A program made the translations under genes and the position numbers. Under the pieces are notes generated by a model. It searched no databases. It was given only the letters and a program-made list of their open reading frames with translations, and had not been told where the DNA came from. A stretch of DNA of 15,589 nucleotides from Byssochlamys sp. IMV 00236 (Eukaryota; Ascomycota; Eurotiomycetes; Eurotiales; Thermoascaceae). The stretch lies in assembly GCA_001931875.2 (NCBI GenBank), contig MSJH02000393.1:1-15589 (forward strand), in the 5' to 3' direction. Positions 1-8,938 of the stretch are shown piece after piece; position 1 is the stretch's first letter, and each line of letters starts with the position of its first letter.

Positions 1-167
1 GGTAAATCCTTGGCGCGAACATACTAGGATGCATAAACATCAATAACCTAAAAACACTTTTTTTAGACATTTACCTCTCCCTCGGAAAGCGTAGTAGGTG
101 CATCATCTTCGACTATATACTTGCCAACTAATTTTTCATGCCATTTATTTTGTTCACTTTCAGACAT
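1..167 (-). CDS. Protease inhibitor I78-like small protein, 5' part
   Basis: Exon 1 is 75-167 and begins with ATG at 165-167. The intron is 24-74 (51 nt, GTAAAT...CTAG, phase 0). Exon 2 is 23-1 and runs off the window. The visible protein reads MSESEQNKWHEKLVGKY, then an acidic stretch, then EYVRAKDLP across the splice. The W-x-x-KLVGK start followed after about 20 residues by a KDLP segment matches my memory of fungal I78 family (potato-inhibitor-I-like) peptidase inhibitors, cytosolic proteins of about 70-80 residues whose C-terminal half carries an HRVIKPG...D-x-RPDR core. That core would lie outside the window, so the assignment is an inference. The open frame across a consensus intron makes it clearly a gene; no signal peptide is visible. 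Confidence 0.7.
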
Positions 168-444
168 GTTTGTGCGTAGTTTATAAAAGAAAAAGGAAAA
201 AGGAAAAAAAGAAACACTAGAAAGTACCTTTATCACGTTTAGTTTGCGTCAGGCGCTGTTTGAAAATGCCATGAGTCGTTATTGATAAAAAACGCTATGT
301 GGTGTTTACGCACTATATCACACTATATACCCTATACACACAACATATCAACTTAGAGATTTGATTATACAAATGGTCTAGAAGCCTTACTGAAGATTAA
401 TTGTAAGGAGTAACACTTTAATATTGAATACAAATTCAGACGAC
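168..444. other. Intergenic, no gene seen
   Basis: AT-rich stretch upstream of the I78-like gene. It should hold that gene's promoter and 5' UTR; a purine-rich A/G run lies at 187-210. No ORF or RNA gene was recognised. Its right part adjoins the decayed recombinase, so it may include unrecognised flank of that element. Confidence 0.4.
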
Positions 445-926
445 TTATTCCAAACGAAACGCATAAACTGAATCCGTGATGCTTGAGCTTTCCGTGCGTA
501 AGTTCAAAGGCTTTAAGTAGCATTGTTCAAACATGTCTGATCCATAAGATCAATGTGCGTATCGTTGAACCCTATTGATATTATTGCCACTTTATACTGC
601 GAAAATACTTGAGGCAGACCTAAATGAATGTGCTTTATATTCTTTGATATCAACATCAGTGGTTTTTATCTCAGATAGATGCATCCCCATTGTAAGCTAA
701 AAAGGACGCGTGATCCATTGGTAAAGAAGTACACATTAAAGAGACTCCTTTTGGCAAGCATGTGTAATATACGGAAAGGGCACAATTTCTTCGTCATATC
801 AGCCAGCTTCAATGTCTTAAAGTTTGCTTCCTTGAGCTCCTGGCAAAGCAGAGTAGGCCCTACAAGCGCTTTTTGATTGAACTTGGATACGTATGTCATG
901 GTATTTAAACGCCCCAAGCTCGACAC
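445..926 (-). pseudogene. Decayed tyrosine recombinase (Crypton/DIRS-like) fragment
   Basis: Two minus-strand frames together read as the catalytic half of a eukaryotic transposon tyrosine recombinase. The first frame (926 to about 666) contains KEANFKTLKLADMTKKLCP, the lead-in to the catalytic domain in which LCP is a usual landmark. After a frame change near 670-690, the second frame (down to the TAA at 445-447) contains EYKAHSFRSAS, the H-x-x-R box, and about 40 codons later MFEQCYLKP, where the tyrosine would be the nucleophile. In-frame stops lie near 538 and 568, after IFAV and before SYGSD. The family match is by motif order and spacing, not by search. With two stops and a frameshift it cannot encode an active enzyme. 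Terminal repeats and a reverse transcriptase were not seen, so Crypton versus DIRS/Ngaro cannot be decided. Confidence 0.62.
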
Positions 927-1132
927 GTGGCTGTCACATTGTTATGTGAGAGAGATTTTAACGAAGACAGACTTAATGTGTATGTCAATGATAAAATGAA
1001 AGTAAAGCAAATATTTTATGGCTAAATGATAACGTCATTGCCAAGAGACAGTTGCCAAGGCAATATGTTTGTTAATACATAAATTAAAGGTGTATATTTT
1101 TATAAACATTAAACATTATAAAGGCATCATTA
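927..1132. other. Intergenic, no gene seen
   Basis: AT-rich 3' flank of the 543-residue protein gene, which reads leftward and stops at 1133. Nothing else recognised. Confidence 0.4.
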
Positions 1133-3027
1133 TTATTCAGTCAACCAGTATATACTTCGCTTGAACCACTTGTTCAGTAGAATCTCATAGTCCTTTAGTA
1201 CAAATCCACATACAATAGTCATAAACTGTGTTATACAGGCCATATTGATCTGGTATGCTTCCTTGACTAAACTCTCACGCTTCCCTGCCTTGTGCATGAT
1301 GGAAGTTAACGTATCATCCCATCTCTCTGTATAACAAATATTAGCAAATCAACTAAAAAATTGCTTCTAAACCAACGTACCCAATACTTTAGCATCTGTA
1401 AATAATTTCATAAGTGTCTTGATGTATAGTTCATTTTGCCCGTCATTTCTAATATAACAGATGAGCAAAAAAAAAAAGAGGCATTACGATCAAAAAGAAA
1501 CTTACGGTACTGTGTTCCGTGTTGTATCAAATCTCATTTTCTCCACTGATTTTGATAACCTTGAGCTCCAAGTGGCTATTGCCTTTTTATGCAATGAGTT
1601 GAATGCACTCTTTTACTTTTTTTTTTTTTGACTTTACTTGTGATGTCCTAATAGAATATCTATGTATATTTCCTTGTTCCTGTTTGTTATTCAAGGGCAC
1701 AGTAGGCGCTGGACGTCCTAACTTCCGCATCAAAGTGTCATTGATCTGATTCAAGGTTTGTCTCAGTATCTTGAGTTCATTGATCACGGCTGACATATTG
1801 AGTTCAATATTTTTTCGAGCATTCATCTTTTCTAGCACGGCTATTAATAATTCCGAGGCTGCTATCTTTGCTTCAATATATGGTAAACGTACATTCGTTT
1901 GATACCTAATGCATCAAGAGATTAGAAGAAAGAATCTAGAACATAATGAACTTACCATAAATCCATAGGAATATGAAGATTGCCTGTGACATGACCACCA
2001 CATGTCATGCTTTCAAGTATTCGATACATTAAAACAAACTTTTTATTCTGTACAGTTAATGATGATGATGTGGCTGGTCCAGCCAAAAAGGTGGTAGGAT
2101 CGATTTTACACGTATTCAGAGTCGGTAATGGGTTTATACTCTTGGTGGATTTATTGGATGCTTTTACATCGTTTGTACTCGAGGCAACCGATCTTTGACT
2201 TTTCGATCGTCTCAGAAGCGACACTGATCTCTTCTTTGACTTTTCTTCCTCTTTTGCATTATTTGATACAAATTTATTGCCATGCATACTTTTTCTAAGC
2301 AATGATTTACTGGATGAGATGATCTGTGATGAGATAGACGCTGTTGGCTGCACGCTAGGTTGTTCCGATGGATCATTTAAGCCTGAACTTCTCATAGGCT
2401 CACATGGATGTACGCTCGTTTCGAGATCATCAGTGTGTGATTGCTTTTCCTCGTCATCGCACGAGGATATCTTTGTAAAATCTGTCTTGCACAGTTGCGA
2501 AGTAAATGTATCACCAACTACATTACTGGTGTCACAAATAATTTCATTTGAATTAAAAGTGCTTGTCGTACTGCTTCCACTTTCAGACAGAGCCAAGGAC
2601 CCAGAGCTGCTGTTTGTATTGGATTGACTGTAAATATCTGTTGCTGTGGTAACTAATTTTTGGTTCATATATTTTGTTGTTTCTTTGTTTAATAAAATCG
2701 TATCTACATCTGCCTTTAGTTTTTGAATTGGAATAGAAGGTTTGTTATAAGATCTAAATGATAACGCTGTGGCTAATGTTTTTTTATTTAATGACGGTAA
2801 ATTGTTGGCATGCGTTGTATTCTTATTGTCTGAAGGGTGAATGGATTGTATTTTTTTGAGTTTTCGGTCTAAAAAAATTCTTTATTAATCTTTCTTTTCA
2901 CTTGCTATGATTTACCTTTATTGCTTCTATTATTTGATAAAATAGGAGTGCTTGTAGATACTTTGGGTTTAATGGAGGTAGACATGACAGGTGTACTATT
3001 GGTTGTTCCAAGTTGAATAGTATCCAT
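1133..3027 (-). CDS. Uncharacterised serine-rich fungal protein, 543 aa, six exons
   Basis: Exons in coding order: 3027-2916, 2868-1956, 1905-1638, 1582-1506, 1448-1381, 1326-1133. The introns are 47, 50, 55, 57 and 54 nt, all GT-AG, and the frame stays open throughout, giving 543 residues. No upstream ATG competes with 3025-3027. The N-terminal 310 or so residues are low complexity and rich in Ser, Thr and Lys, with basic patches such as KSLLRKSMHG and SLLRRSKSQRS that suggest phosphorylation. The compact C-terminal half starts near residue 313 with KKFVLMYRILESMTCGG, then HIPMDLWYQTNVRLPYIEAK, a probable coiled coil (VINELKILRQTLNQIND) and an ordered tail ending FKRSIYWLTE. No signal peptide or membrane segment is evident. 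I do not recognise the family; the ordered C-terminal part looks conserved, and a cytoskeletal or signalling adaptor would be only a guess. The third intron holds a 13-base A run that mimics a frameshift but is spliced out. Confidence 0.85.
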
Positions 3028-3354
3028 TGATGATATGATGAATGTACGTGTGGTATACAAAGTAAGAAGGGAAAAGAAGAAAGAAGAAGAAAGGAAGGAG
3101 GGAATAAGAAGATGAATGAATGACTGTAGTAATTACTAAAAAAAGAAAAATAGACAAGACACAATCTACAAAACAGAAACTAGATAGACATCACTTGAAA
3201 CCTTTCTTAAAAAAAAGAAGAGTGTTCTCTTTTAAGGGTTTATCGGAGATGATACAATACTTTTTTGGAAACTTTTTTTGGCACTATTTTGCTGTTGTTG
3301 TACCTTTTAAAATTAATTGTGAAAAATGAACTCCCTGTCTCCAAGTAAAGCTTT
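3028..3354. other. Intergenic, promoter side of the 543-aa gene
   Basis: This stretch should carry the promoter and 5' UTR of the minus-strand gene starting at 3027. A strongly purine-biased tract (A/G on plus, C/T on minus) spans about 3062-3115 directly upstream of the start, as in pyrimidine-rich fungal leaders. An open frame at 3120-3329 on plus looks non-coding: it is Lys/Phe-rich and has no recognisable motif. Confidence 0.4.
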
Positions 3355-3560
3355 ATGGGAGAAAAGTGTACGCCATATGAAGATTATTTTTTAAATATGG
3401 AAGATAGAGCGATTTATGACCATATCATGGAAAGGTTTATACTGTATCCCCCCCCTTTTTTTTTTATTCCATCATTCAACTTGGATTGAGTCTTTTATTT
3501 AATTTGTCGGTATATCCCCTTTCCCCTTTCATTACGATACACAGGTGGCCCAGTTTGTAA
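3355..3560 (+). CDS. Possible 31-aa small protein or gene fragment (weak)
   Basis: An ATG at 3355 opens a frame reading MGEKCTPYEDYFLNMEDRA and on to IMER. A GT donor at 3435 and a pyrimidine-rich tract ending in ACAG at 3541-3544 would splice out 110 nt and continue as RWPSL before TAA at 3558-3560. Composition and splice sites look real, but the product is only 31 residues and unrecognised. It overlaps a rival ORF on the opposite strand (3572-3697 and its continuation), so at most one is likely genuine. A longer product by further splicing could not be built. Confidence 0.22.
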
Positions 3561-3571
3561 AGTCCTATCAC

Positions 3572-3697
3572 TCATTTCTGTTTCATTAGTATTACTTTGC
3601 CTTCAAATTCATGGACATTTTTAGCAAGTAGAGAATGATAAGCTGTCACATTTATATCTTTTACTTGCTTACTCAACTTAAAAGCTGACTTTCCCAT
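3572..3697 (-). CDS. Possible small ORF, 41 aa (weak)
   Basis: The frame opens with ATG at 3695-3697 (MGKSAFKLSKQVKDINVTAY) and closes at TGA 3572-3574, giving 41 residues. A second minus frame just downstream reads TEMSDRTLQTGPPVYRNERG and also looks coding. Splicing out 95 nt from a GTAAGC donor to an ACAG acceptor preceded by TACTAAT would join the first 8 codons to that second frame. No family is recognised, and chance ORFs of this size are common in AT-rich DNA, so confidence is low. Confidence 0.22.
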   Translation of the reverse strand: MGKSAFKLSKQVKDINVTAYHSLLAKNVHEFEGKVILMKQK

Positions 3698-3918
3698 TGC
3701 TATTTACGAAGCAAACGTTTCTCGGTGATTTATTATTGTTCATGTCTCATTTTACTATTGTATGGAAAAAATATCCCCAATCATTGACTGTTTCTGTACT
3801 AGCACTATAAACACCTGTCATTATTAGGAAAAAGAAGAACATACACTGACAAGCATGTTAAAGCGGAACATGTAAACAAATGAAGGGCGTTGAGCCATCA
3901 ATCTATTCTGAAGAAGGA

Positions 3919-4227
3919 CTATATATTTCCATGTCTTTTGATTTCACATGATTCTACAACTTCAATCTCTTTCATCTTTGAGTTCAAACTAGTGTCAATA
4001 TGCTTTGGACAAAAACGATGGTTGAAAAGTGCCTTCACATAGCAATTGGGAGAGTATTCTCGGCAAGTAATTTTAATAATGAACTGACCGAAAAACGAAA
4101 TCTCTGCAGCTCTACGATCTGCTAACCTATCAATGCTATTCGGTAAGCTTCTGGAAATGACTGAAGAGGGGGTTATTCCATTCAAATTATCGATGCATCA
4201 GTTTGATAAGTCAGCCTCGGGTTTAGC
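3919..4227 (-). pseudogene. Decayed gene fragment, unknown family
   Basis: An open minus frame ends at TAG 3919-3921 and includes LADRRAAEISFFGQF, then REYSPNCYVKA, then HRFCPKHIDTS. It extends rightward in frame to 4227 except for one TGA at 4198-4200. Just upstream lies a good 3' splice site: a GCTGAC branch, then TTTTTATAG ending at 4228. So this looks like an internal or last exon carrying a nonsense mutation nine codons after its acceptor. The paired Cys and His residues and the non-repetitive composition argue for former coding. It may come from a multicopy mobile-element gene, given other relics here, but the family is not recognised. Confidence 0.42.
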
Positions 4228-5690
4228 CTATAAAAATAGTAATGAGAATATTGTCAGCTTTTTATTCTGCATTTATTACAAATAGCTCAATTATCTCTCG
4301 GATAACAAAAAAGGGGGAGGGCAAGAAATGATCCCTAAAAAGCACGTTGAATTATTATGAACTTTGCATAAAAACTGTGCACCTTTGTTCCCCTCCCCCT
4401 CATTTTTCTCTTTTATTATTAAAATCACAAATGTGTACATGTGATTTTAATATAGAACCTGAGATGCCTATAGTTGAATTCAAGGCGCGCCTTTACCTAC
4501 TTTCCCCTTTAAAGCAATGGTTCTTCGTGCATTTTATTTTTACAAGCTGTATTTAATCGTTACACTGCATAGATATGCCCCCATACCCTTAAAATGACAT
4601 TTATAGTAAAAAGCATAGAGATCTGAGTAACCACGATGGAAACAAGTAATGAGATTCTAATGCTTTTGAAAAAAAAAAAATCAAACCGTGCGCGTAAGAT
4701 CCATTCTTATCTAATCTTGTCAACTTTGCAACATTATCGGGAGGTTGTTGACACTTTTCTCGATTTATTATGCCATTAGAAATGGAGAGAGAACTTTAAT
4801 TATCGAATATAGATTACCCTACTTGCAGCTTTACCAAATGTAGTGTGCGAAAACTATTCAGTAATCACATTCATCTGAATTTATAAGACAGTAAACAAGG
4901 CCAAACCAGTCACTATTTATTGAAAGATTGACTGTAATTTATATGTGCAAGTGTGATTTATTTCAAAAAAAAAAAATGAATGCAATAGTAAAGCATGGGC
5001 CATGATTTTGTGAATTCCATTTTACCGAGTTTAAATAGATATCTCGTTTGATTATCGAGTCAACGTAGTATACACATCTTTATCTAGCTTCACTTTAAAG
5101 CTTTGGTGAAGGTTTGCTCAAGAGCACGTGCCTTTGTAAAGTCTAATTATAAGAGCAAGGCTGTTTTTGTACAATGTACATAAGTATATCTACCATCACG
5201 GTTGTTTATGGCCAAATCAACATTTTAAAGTAGATATGGATCTGCTATAGATAAAGGCATTACTACTTCTCTTATCGTGCTTCTTTTGCTTATTTTTGTT
5301 TTAAATGTATATAGAATACCATTGTGTGTCTAATTCTATTATTACTTTTTTTTTTAGCTCAATGGTTTCCCATAGTGTGCTGCTATTCTCTCTAAAAAAA
5401 AAGTAATACCGAGTATCCTTTATTTTTTTTCAATAAACTAGTGACACGATGAAATACCCGACTTTGATATATTCCTTTTATAAAGATCTGGGCAATACTT
5501 TAGCCATTTAGTAGGGTTGATCATGTGGCAAATACACTTTATTTATAGATGAATATATTACTGTAAAGAATTATATATAAGGTAGTATACACTTTGAGTT
5601 CAAATAAAATAATAATGATATGCATTATATATGTATGTGAGATTGTGTGTGAATAGAAAAAGAAAAAAAATTTACAATAGGGGGACTTTC
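4228..5690. other. Long intergenic stretch, no gene seen
   Basis: About 1.46 kb of AT-rich sequence with several A/T homopolymers (for example 4669-4680 and 4966-4976). The only sizeable ORF (4347-4556, plus) spans a C-rich run and a hairpin and is not credible. A 13-bp perfect inverted repeat sits at 4417-4452 (listed separately). The last 150 bp are the 3' flank of the gene ending at 5691, with an AATAAA on the minus strand at 5538-5543. Confidence 0.45.
4417..4452. repeat. Perfect inverted repeat, 13-bp arms, 10-nt loop
   Basis: The left arm 4417-4429 (T followed by ATTAAAATCACA) is the exact reverse complement of the right arm 4440-4452, separated by 10 nt. It would form a stable hairpin in DNA or RNA. 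No gene is adjacent, so a transcript terminator is unlikely; a small palindromic element or the remains of miniature-transposon ends is possible. Confidence 0.7.
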
Positions 5691-6212
5691 TCAGCGAACT
5701 GAAACGTGGTATTTAGGAGATGGAAGAGCTTGTTTGGTGGCAGGGTCTATGATTGGGATAATCTTGCGTGGTTGAGTAGGTTGTGTGGCACAGCCATAAT
5801 AATGAGAATACATTCTGCTACTGTAAGATGCATTTGGCCATGTGGAATCTGGTTTGATCGATACAGGCGCCATGTTGGTAGGATCGATAATGGGAATCGA
5901 TCGCTTCATAGGAGGTGTGCTTGTAGGAGAATTATAATAAGATAGACTGGGTGATGAATGAGGTGATGCACGTTTTTGAATCCTTTCTCGGTGCTCAAAA
6001 GCCTAACAAGAGTATGAACACATTTATCATAGGCTGACTACATTAAGACATACCTCTCCTTCAATATCATAAAGTGGACAAAACTCATTATCATCGTAAA
6101 AATTTCGGGCCAGTTCGTGCTTTGTCCTAAATTGTTCAAGTTTTATACCTACATTATTGTCAATTTAACTGGTATATCTTTATATTTTGATGATTCTCTT
6201 ACTAAAAGACAT
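5691..6212 (-). CDS. Uncharacterised 138-aa protein with two IPIIDP motifs
   Basis: Exons in coding order: 6212-6203 (10 nt), 6148-6054, 6002-5691; introns 54 and 51 nt, GT-AG. The tiny first exon encodes MSF plus one base, and splicing gives MSFSIKLEQFRTKHELAR. Next comes an acidic, aromatic block (NFYDDNEFCPLYDIEGE, to residue 35), then a Ser/Pro-rich linker. IPIIDP occurs at residues 71-76 and again at 117-122, each preceded by a basic residue. Length, exon structure and motif duplication indicate a real gene. I do not recognise the family; the short hydrophobic-acidic repeats in a disordered context look like peptide ligands for a partner protein. Its start lies about 190 bp from the stop of the eIF2B-gamma gene, in the same direction. 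Confidence 0.8.
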
Positions 6213-6272
6213 TGTTATAACAAAAAAAAGAAGAAAGAAAAAAAAGACAAGGAAAAGCAAGAAAGAAATAAA

Positions 6273-6296
6273 GTGTGTATGTGTGTGTGTATGTGC
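6273..6296. repeat. TG/TATG microsatellite
   Basis: A short alternating TG tract between two minus-strand genes, upstream of the 138-aa gene and next to A/G-rich sequence at 6220-6270. It creates spurious ORFs on both strands. Confidence 0.8.
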
Positions 6297-6389
6297 GCTG
6301 CGGAAAATGAAATTGATGTGATCCTGATTGCTGAATCAGAACGCACAAACAAAAAGTGTAACATTGAAGGAGATCTAAACTTTTTCCTT

Positions 6390-6395
6390 TTTATT
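6390..6395 (-). terminator. Poly(A) signal AATAAA of the eIF2B-gamma gene
   Basis: AATAAA on the minus strand beginning 8 nt after the TGA at 6403-6405. It is a canonical hexamer in the right place for a short 3' UTR, but AT-rich sequence gives chance matches. Confidence 0.45.
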
Positions 6396-6402
6396 TTAAT
6401 AA

Positions 6403-8202
6403 TCAAATAGCTTCTCTAAAGGAGACTAATTTTTCTCCCTTCAATTGACCTAAGATAGCCATAAGTATTTACACTATATGATTATTATATATAAAACTTA
6501 CTTTCTTTATCCACTGTGTATCCCCCTGCTACTTCACAATCTTTCAAACTGGCTTTATCCAAAATCTTTGCATGATTACAGATAATACAACCATCAATCT
6601 TGACACTATTCAACTTTTTAGTCAATGTTGTTTTTTAAGGTAAATGATCTTACTTATCATGAATCACCACATGGTCCATAATAACTGAGTTGGCTATCTT
6701 TACATTCTTGCCAATGACACAGTGAGCACCCACACATGATTTCTTAACAGAGGATCGTTCATCGATCTTTGTATATTCGCCTACAACCGAATCATTTCCT
6801 ACTTGAGTTCGAGGCGCAATCTCTGCTGTTGCAGGTTGACGCATGATATTTGCACCTTGCTTTGTGACCTATAATATCATATGAATAAACATCCAATAAA
6901 ATAACCCACATACTTACATAACGATTCAATTCGTTATAACTTGCAATCGTGTTACCACGACCACAGAAACCGCCCCGGTAAACGTGCACGTAGGATTTGA
7001 TGGGGCTATTAAAGTCTGGTTGAATGGGGTCCTTACTAAAGGAATCATTGATACCGATGGACTGTGTTGTAGAAAGTGAGAGAGCATTGGCAAAAAGATT
7101 ATGGTATGAGGATGAATCTACGAGGGATGTCAGCTTATACATATATCTTTGGTACATTGCTTTTCTCACTCTTACATTTTTCAATGTTTTCTCTCTTTAC
7201 TAATTTTCTTTGATGTTGGCATTTGACTAACAAGGGAATTAAGTCTTCAGAGATGCTTTCCACATTTTCTTTATCAGCCACAATATCTATCACCCATCTC
7301 TTGAAAATATAAAAGTGGGCATCTTGCAAGTCAGTATGAATACATACACGAGGAAACCTAAGAGATAGAGTTAACAATGTGTGATCATGTAGTATCTCGC
7401 ATTTACTTTTTCAGTAAGGACATGCGCATCGAAAAATCTTCATCTTCTGATCTTTGAGCCATATAAACTAAGGCATTCTGAGTAGCATCAATACCGACAT
7501 AAGGAAGTGGCTCTAATATACAATTATTAAAGAATACTCAAACAATTTACTCTTGTTGTTACCATCATCTTTGCTTGGTGTTTCAGTGGACCCAGGTTCA
7601 TAGAATAATGCTGTGAATGTTGGATCATTGACACGGTGCGCGTCTAATAGGTCGCGTGGGTTGAGCTCTGTGATAAGATCACAAGGAATCACAATAAAAT
7701 CTCTCTATATAACATTTAAGCTTCTTATGCTTTTTTCTATTTTTGTCATTACATCAATCTTATCCTTGATGGCTCTCAAAGCTTCTGCTGTTCCGATATC
7801 TTCATCAACAGTGGCTACTGTACAATGAACATTTCCTGTATATCCTCTAAGATAAGCTGACAGTTTTTGTTGTGCATTAGCCACGACAATAGCCTCTATA
7901 AAAAAGAGAATAAGTATTGACTATATAAACAACCATTTCTCTATTACCATAAATTCCTGCTTTCTCGAGCCATTCTAAAGTATATGAAATAATAGGCTTG
8001 TTTCCAACCGGCAGTAATGCTTTTGGTAAATTATCCTCTTCTGAAATGGGATACAATCTATGAACCATAATAGTTTATATATGTGTGTGTTTATAGGTGG
8101 TTCATGACTAAGTTACCTATTACTACTTCCATATCCAGCTAATATCACTGCTTGGAATTCACTTAGTCTCTGCTGGTGATGTTTGGGTTTTTCAAAGAGC
8201 AT
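6403..8202 (-). CDS. GCD1: Translation initiation factor eIF2B subunit gamma
   Basis: Exons in coding order: 8202-8117, 8057-7948, 7895-7753, 7704-7551, 7512-7407, 7357-7176, 7117-6918, 6868-6654, 6605-6502, 6449-6403. All nine introns are GT-AG and 38-59 nt. The spliced protein is 448 residues, close to about 450 for the human subunit. eIF2B is the guanine-nucleotide exchange factor for eIF2; gamma pairs with epsilon in the cytosolic decamer. The N-terminal nucleotidyltransferase-like domain shows FQAVILAGYGSSNR and LPKALLPVGNKPIISYTLEW, then GTAEALRAI, and FIVIPCDLITELNPRDLLDA around residues 114-133. The middle has DAHFYIFKRWV and EDLIPLLVKCQ. The C-terminal left-handed beta helix (about residues 335-435) has hexapeptide-type repeats such as VGAHCVIGKNVKIANSVIMD and VIHDNVKIDGCIICNHAKI. 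The nucleotide loop lacks the usual GGxGxR glycines. The exon 8/9 acceptor was chosen at GAATAG to keep the helix repeat intact. GCD1 is the yeast name (EIF2B3 in human). Confidence 0.97.
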
Positions 8203-8716
8203 AATTGTTATAGAGAAACACACCTTATTTTTTTTTTTCTTGCTTTTACTTATTGACACAAACAGTCCCACTGTTTTCATCCAATTAGATACGAGATTGA
8301 ATAACTCCCAAAATTTACAGACGTCTCTGGCTTGAATCATATATCTGTAATTTTTACATCTTATCACCAATAAGGTCCATTTAAACTTGTGCATATTCTT
8401 TCTCTTTTATATAGTTATGGCAGATGATTCATCATTGGAGAGAGAGAGAAAAACCTTATTATGGGAGAGATGACAAATCAAGACAAGCTGCGCCCTAGAA
8501 TAAAAAACAGGAAAGAAACTTGCCAAGTTATCCAAGTTTTCTCTTTTGCTCAAAATAGCCATGCTTTTTTTTTTTTTTTTGAAGAAAGAACTTTTGTAAA
8601 ATCAATGAGTCAATGTCAAAAGGAGAAGACGACATATTCTCACAGTATGTGTGTGTCATGTATAAATTGGCGTAACAAAGCATTCAATCAAACCACTGCT
8701 TTATATAAAAATAATA

Positions 8717-8722
8717 TTTATT
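8717..8722 (-). terminator. Poly(A) signal AATAAA of the TTP-like gene
   Basis: AATAAA on the minus strand about 217 nt past the stop at 8939, giving a plausible 3' UTR of around 230 nt that contains the AU-rich element at 8790-8798. Confidence 0.5.
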
Positions 8723-8789
8723 GAAATAAGTTAGCACATTTACATTTTATAATAAGAGAAGGGGGGTTATAGGGATGCTGTTATTGTGT

Positions 8790-8798
8790 AATAAATAA
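8790..8798 (-). promoter_or_regulatory. AU-rich element UUAUUUAUU in the TTP-like 3' UTR
   Basis: The minus strand reads TTATTTATT, the exact optimal nonamer bound by tandem CCCH proteins of the tristetraprolin family, about 140 nt past the stop of a gene for such a protein. Autoregulation through own AREs is known for mammalian TTP and yeast Cth2; here it is inferred. A second identical nonamer lies at 10087-10095 on the same strand, upstream of the start. Confidence 0.5.
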
Positions 8799-8938
8799 AA
8801 AAAGAGAGTATTTTTCCATACATTATCTCCTACACAAATATTACTTTACAATATATAAAAAAAAGTGTGTATAAAAGAGATAAGAAACAAAAAATGCCAA
8901 AAAGAAGTGAAAAAAGGTTAGGGTGTGTATAAACAAGT

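Larger units (their letters stand above)
8203..8938. other. Intergenic: eIF2B-gamma promoter and TTP-like 3' UTR
   Basis: The left part (8203 to about 8450) is the promoter and 5' leader side of eIF2B-gamma. The right part (about 8715-8938) is the probable 3' UTR of the TTP-like gene. A 16-base T run lies near 8565-8580. The ORF at 8461-8724 (plus) runs through that homopolymer and shows no family features. Confidence 0.5.

Noticed and set aside
679..876. Plus-strand ORF of 65 codons
   Set aside because: It is antisense to the recombinase relic and has no motif; the minus frames carry the recognisable sequence.
1587..1637. Reading through the A13 run as the C-terminus of the 543-aa protein, or as a frameshift
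   Set aside because: A 55-nt GT-AG intron (1583-1637) joins the frames exactly in phase, and three further exons continue the protein.
2007..2627. Two plus-strand ORFs (2007-2198 and 2277-2627)
   Set aside because: Shadows of the large serine-rich exon on the other strand.
6117..6410. ORFs on both strands between the 138-aa gene and eIF2B-gamma
   Set aside because: They consist of A/G-rich and TG microsatellite sequence and overlap real exons.
8461..8724. Plus-strand ORF of 87 codons
   Set aside because: It runs through a 16-T homopolymer, giving poly-Phe, and overlaps flanking UTRs; no family features.
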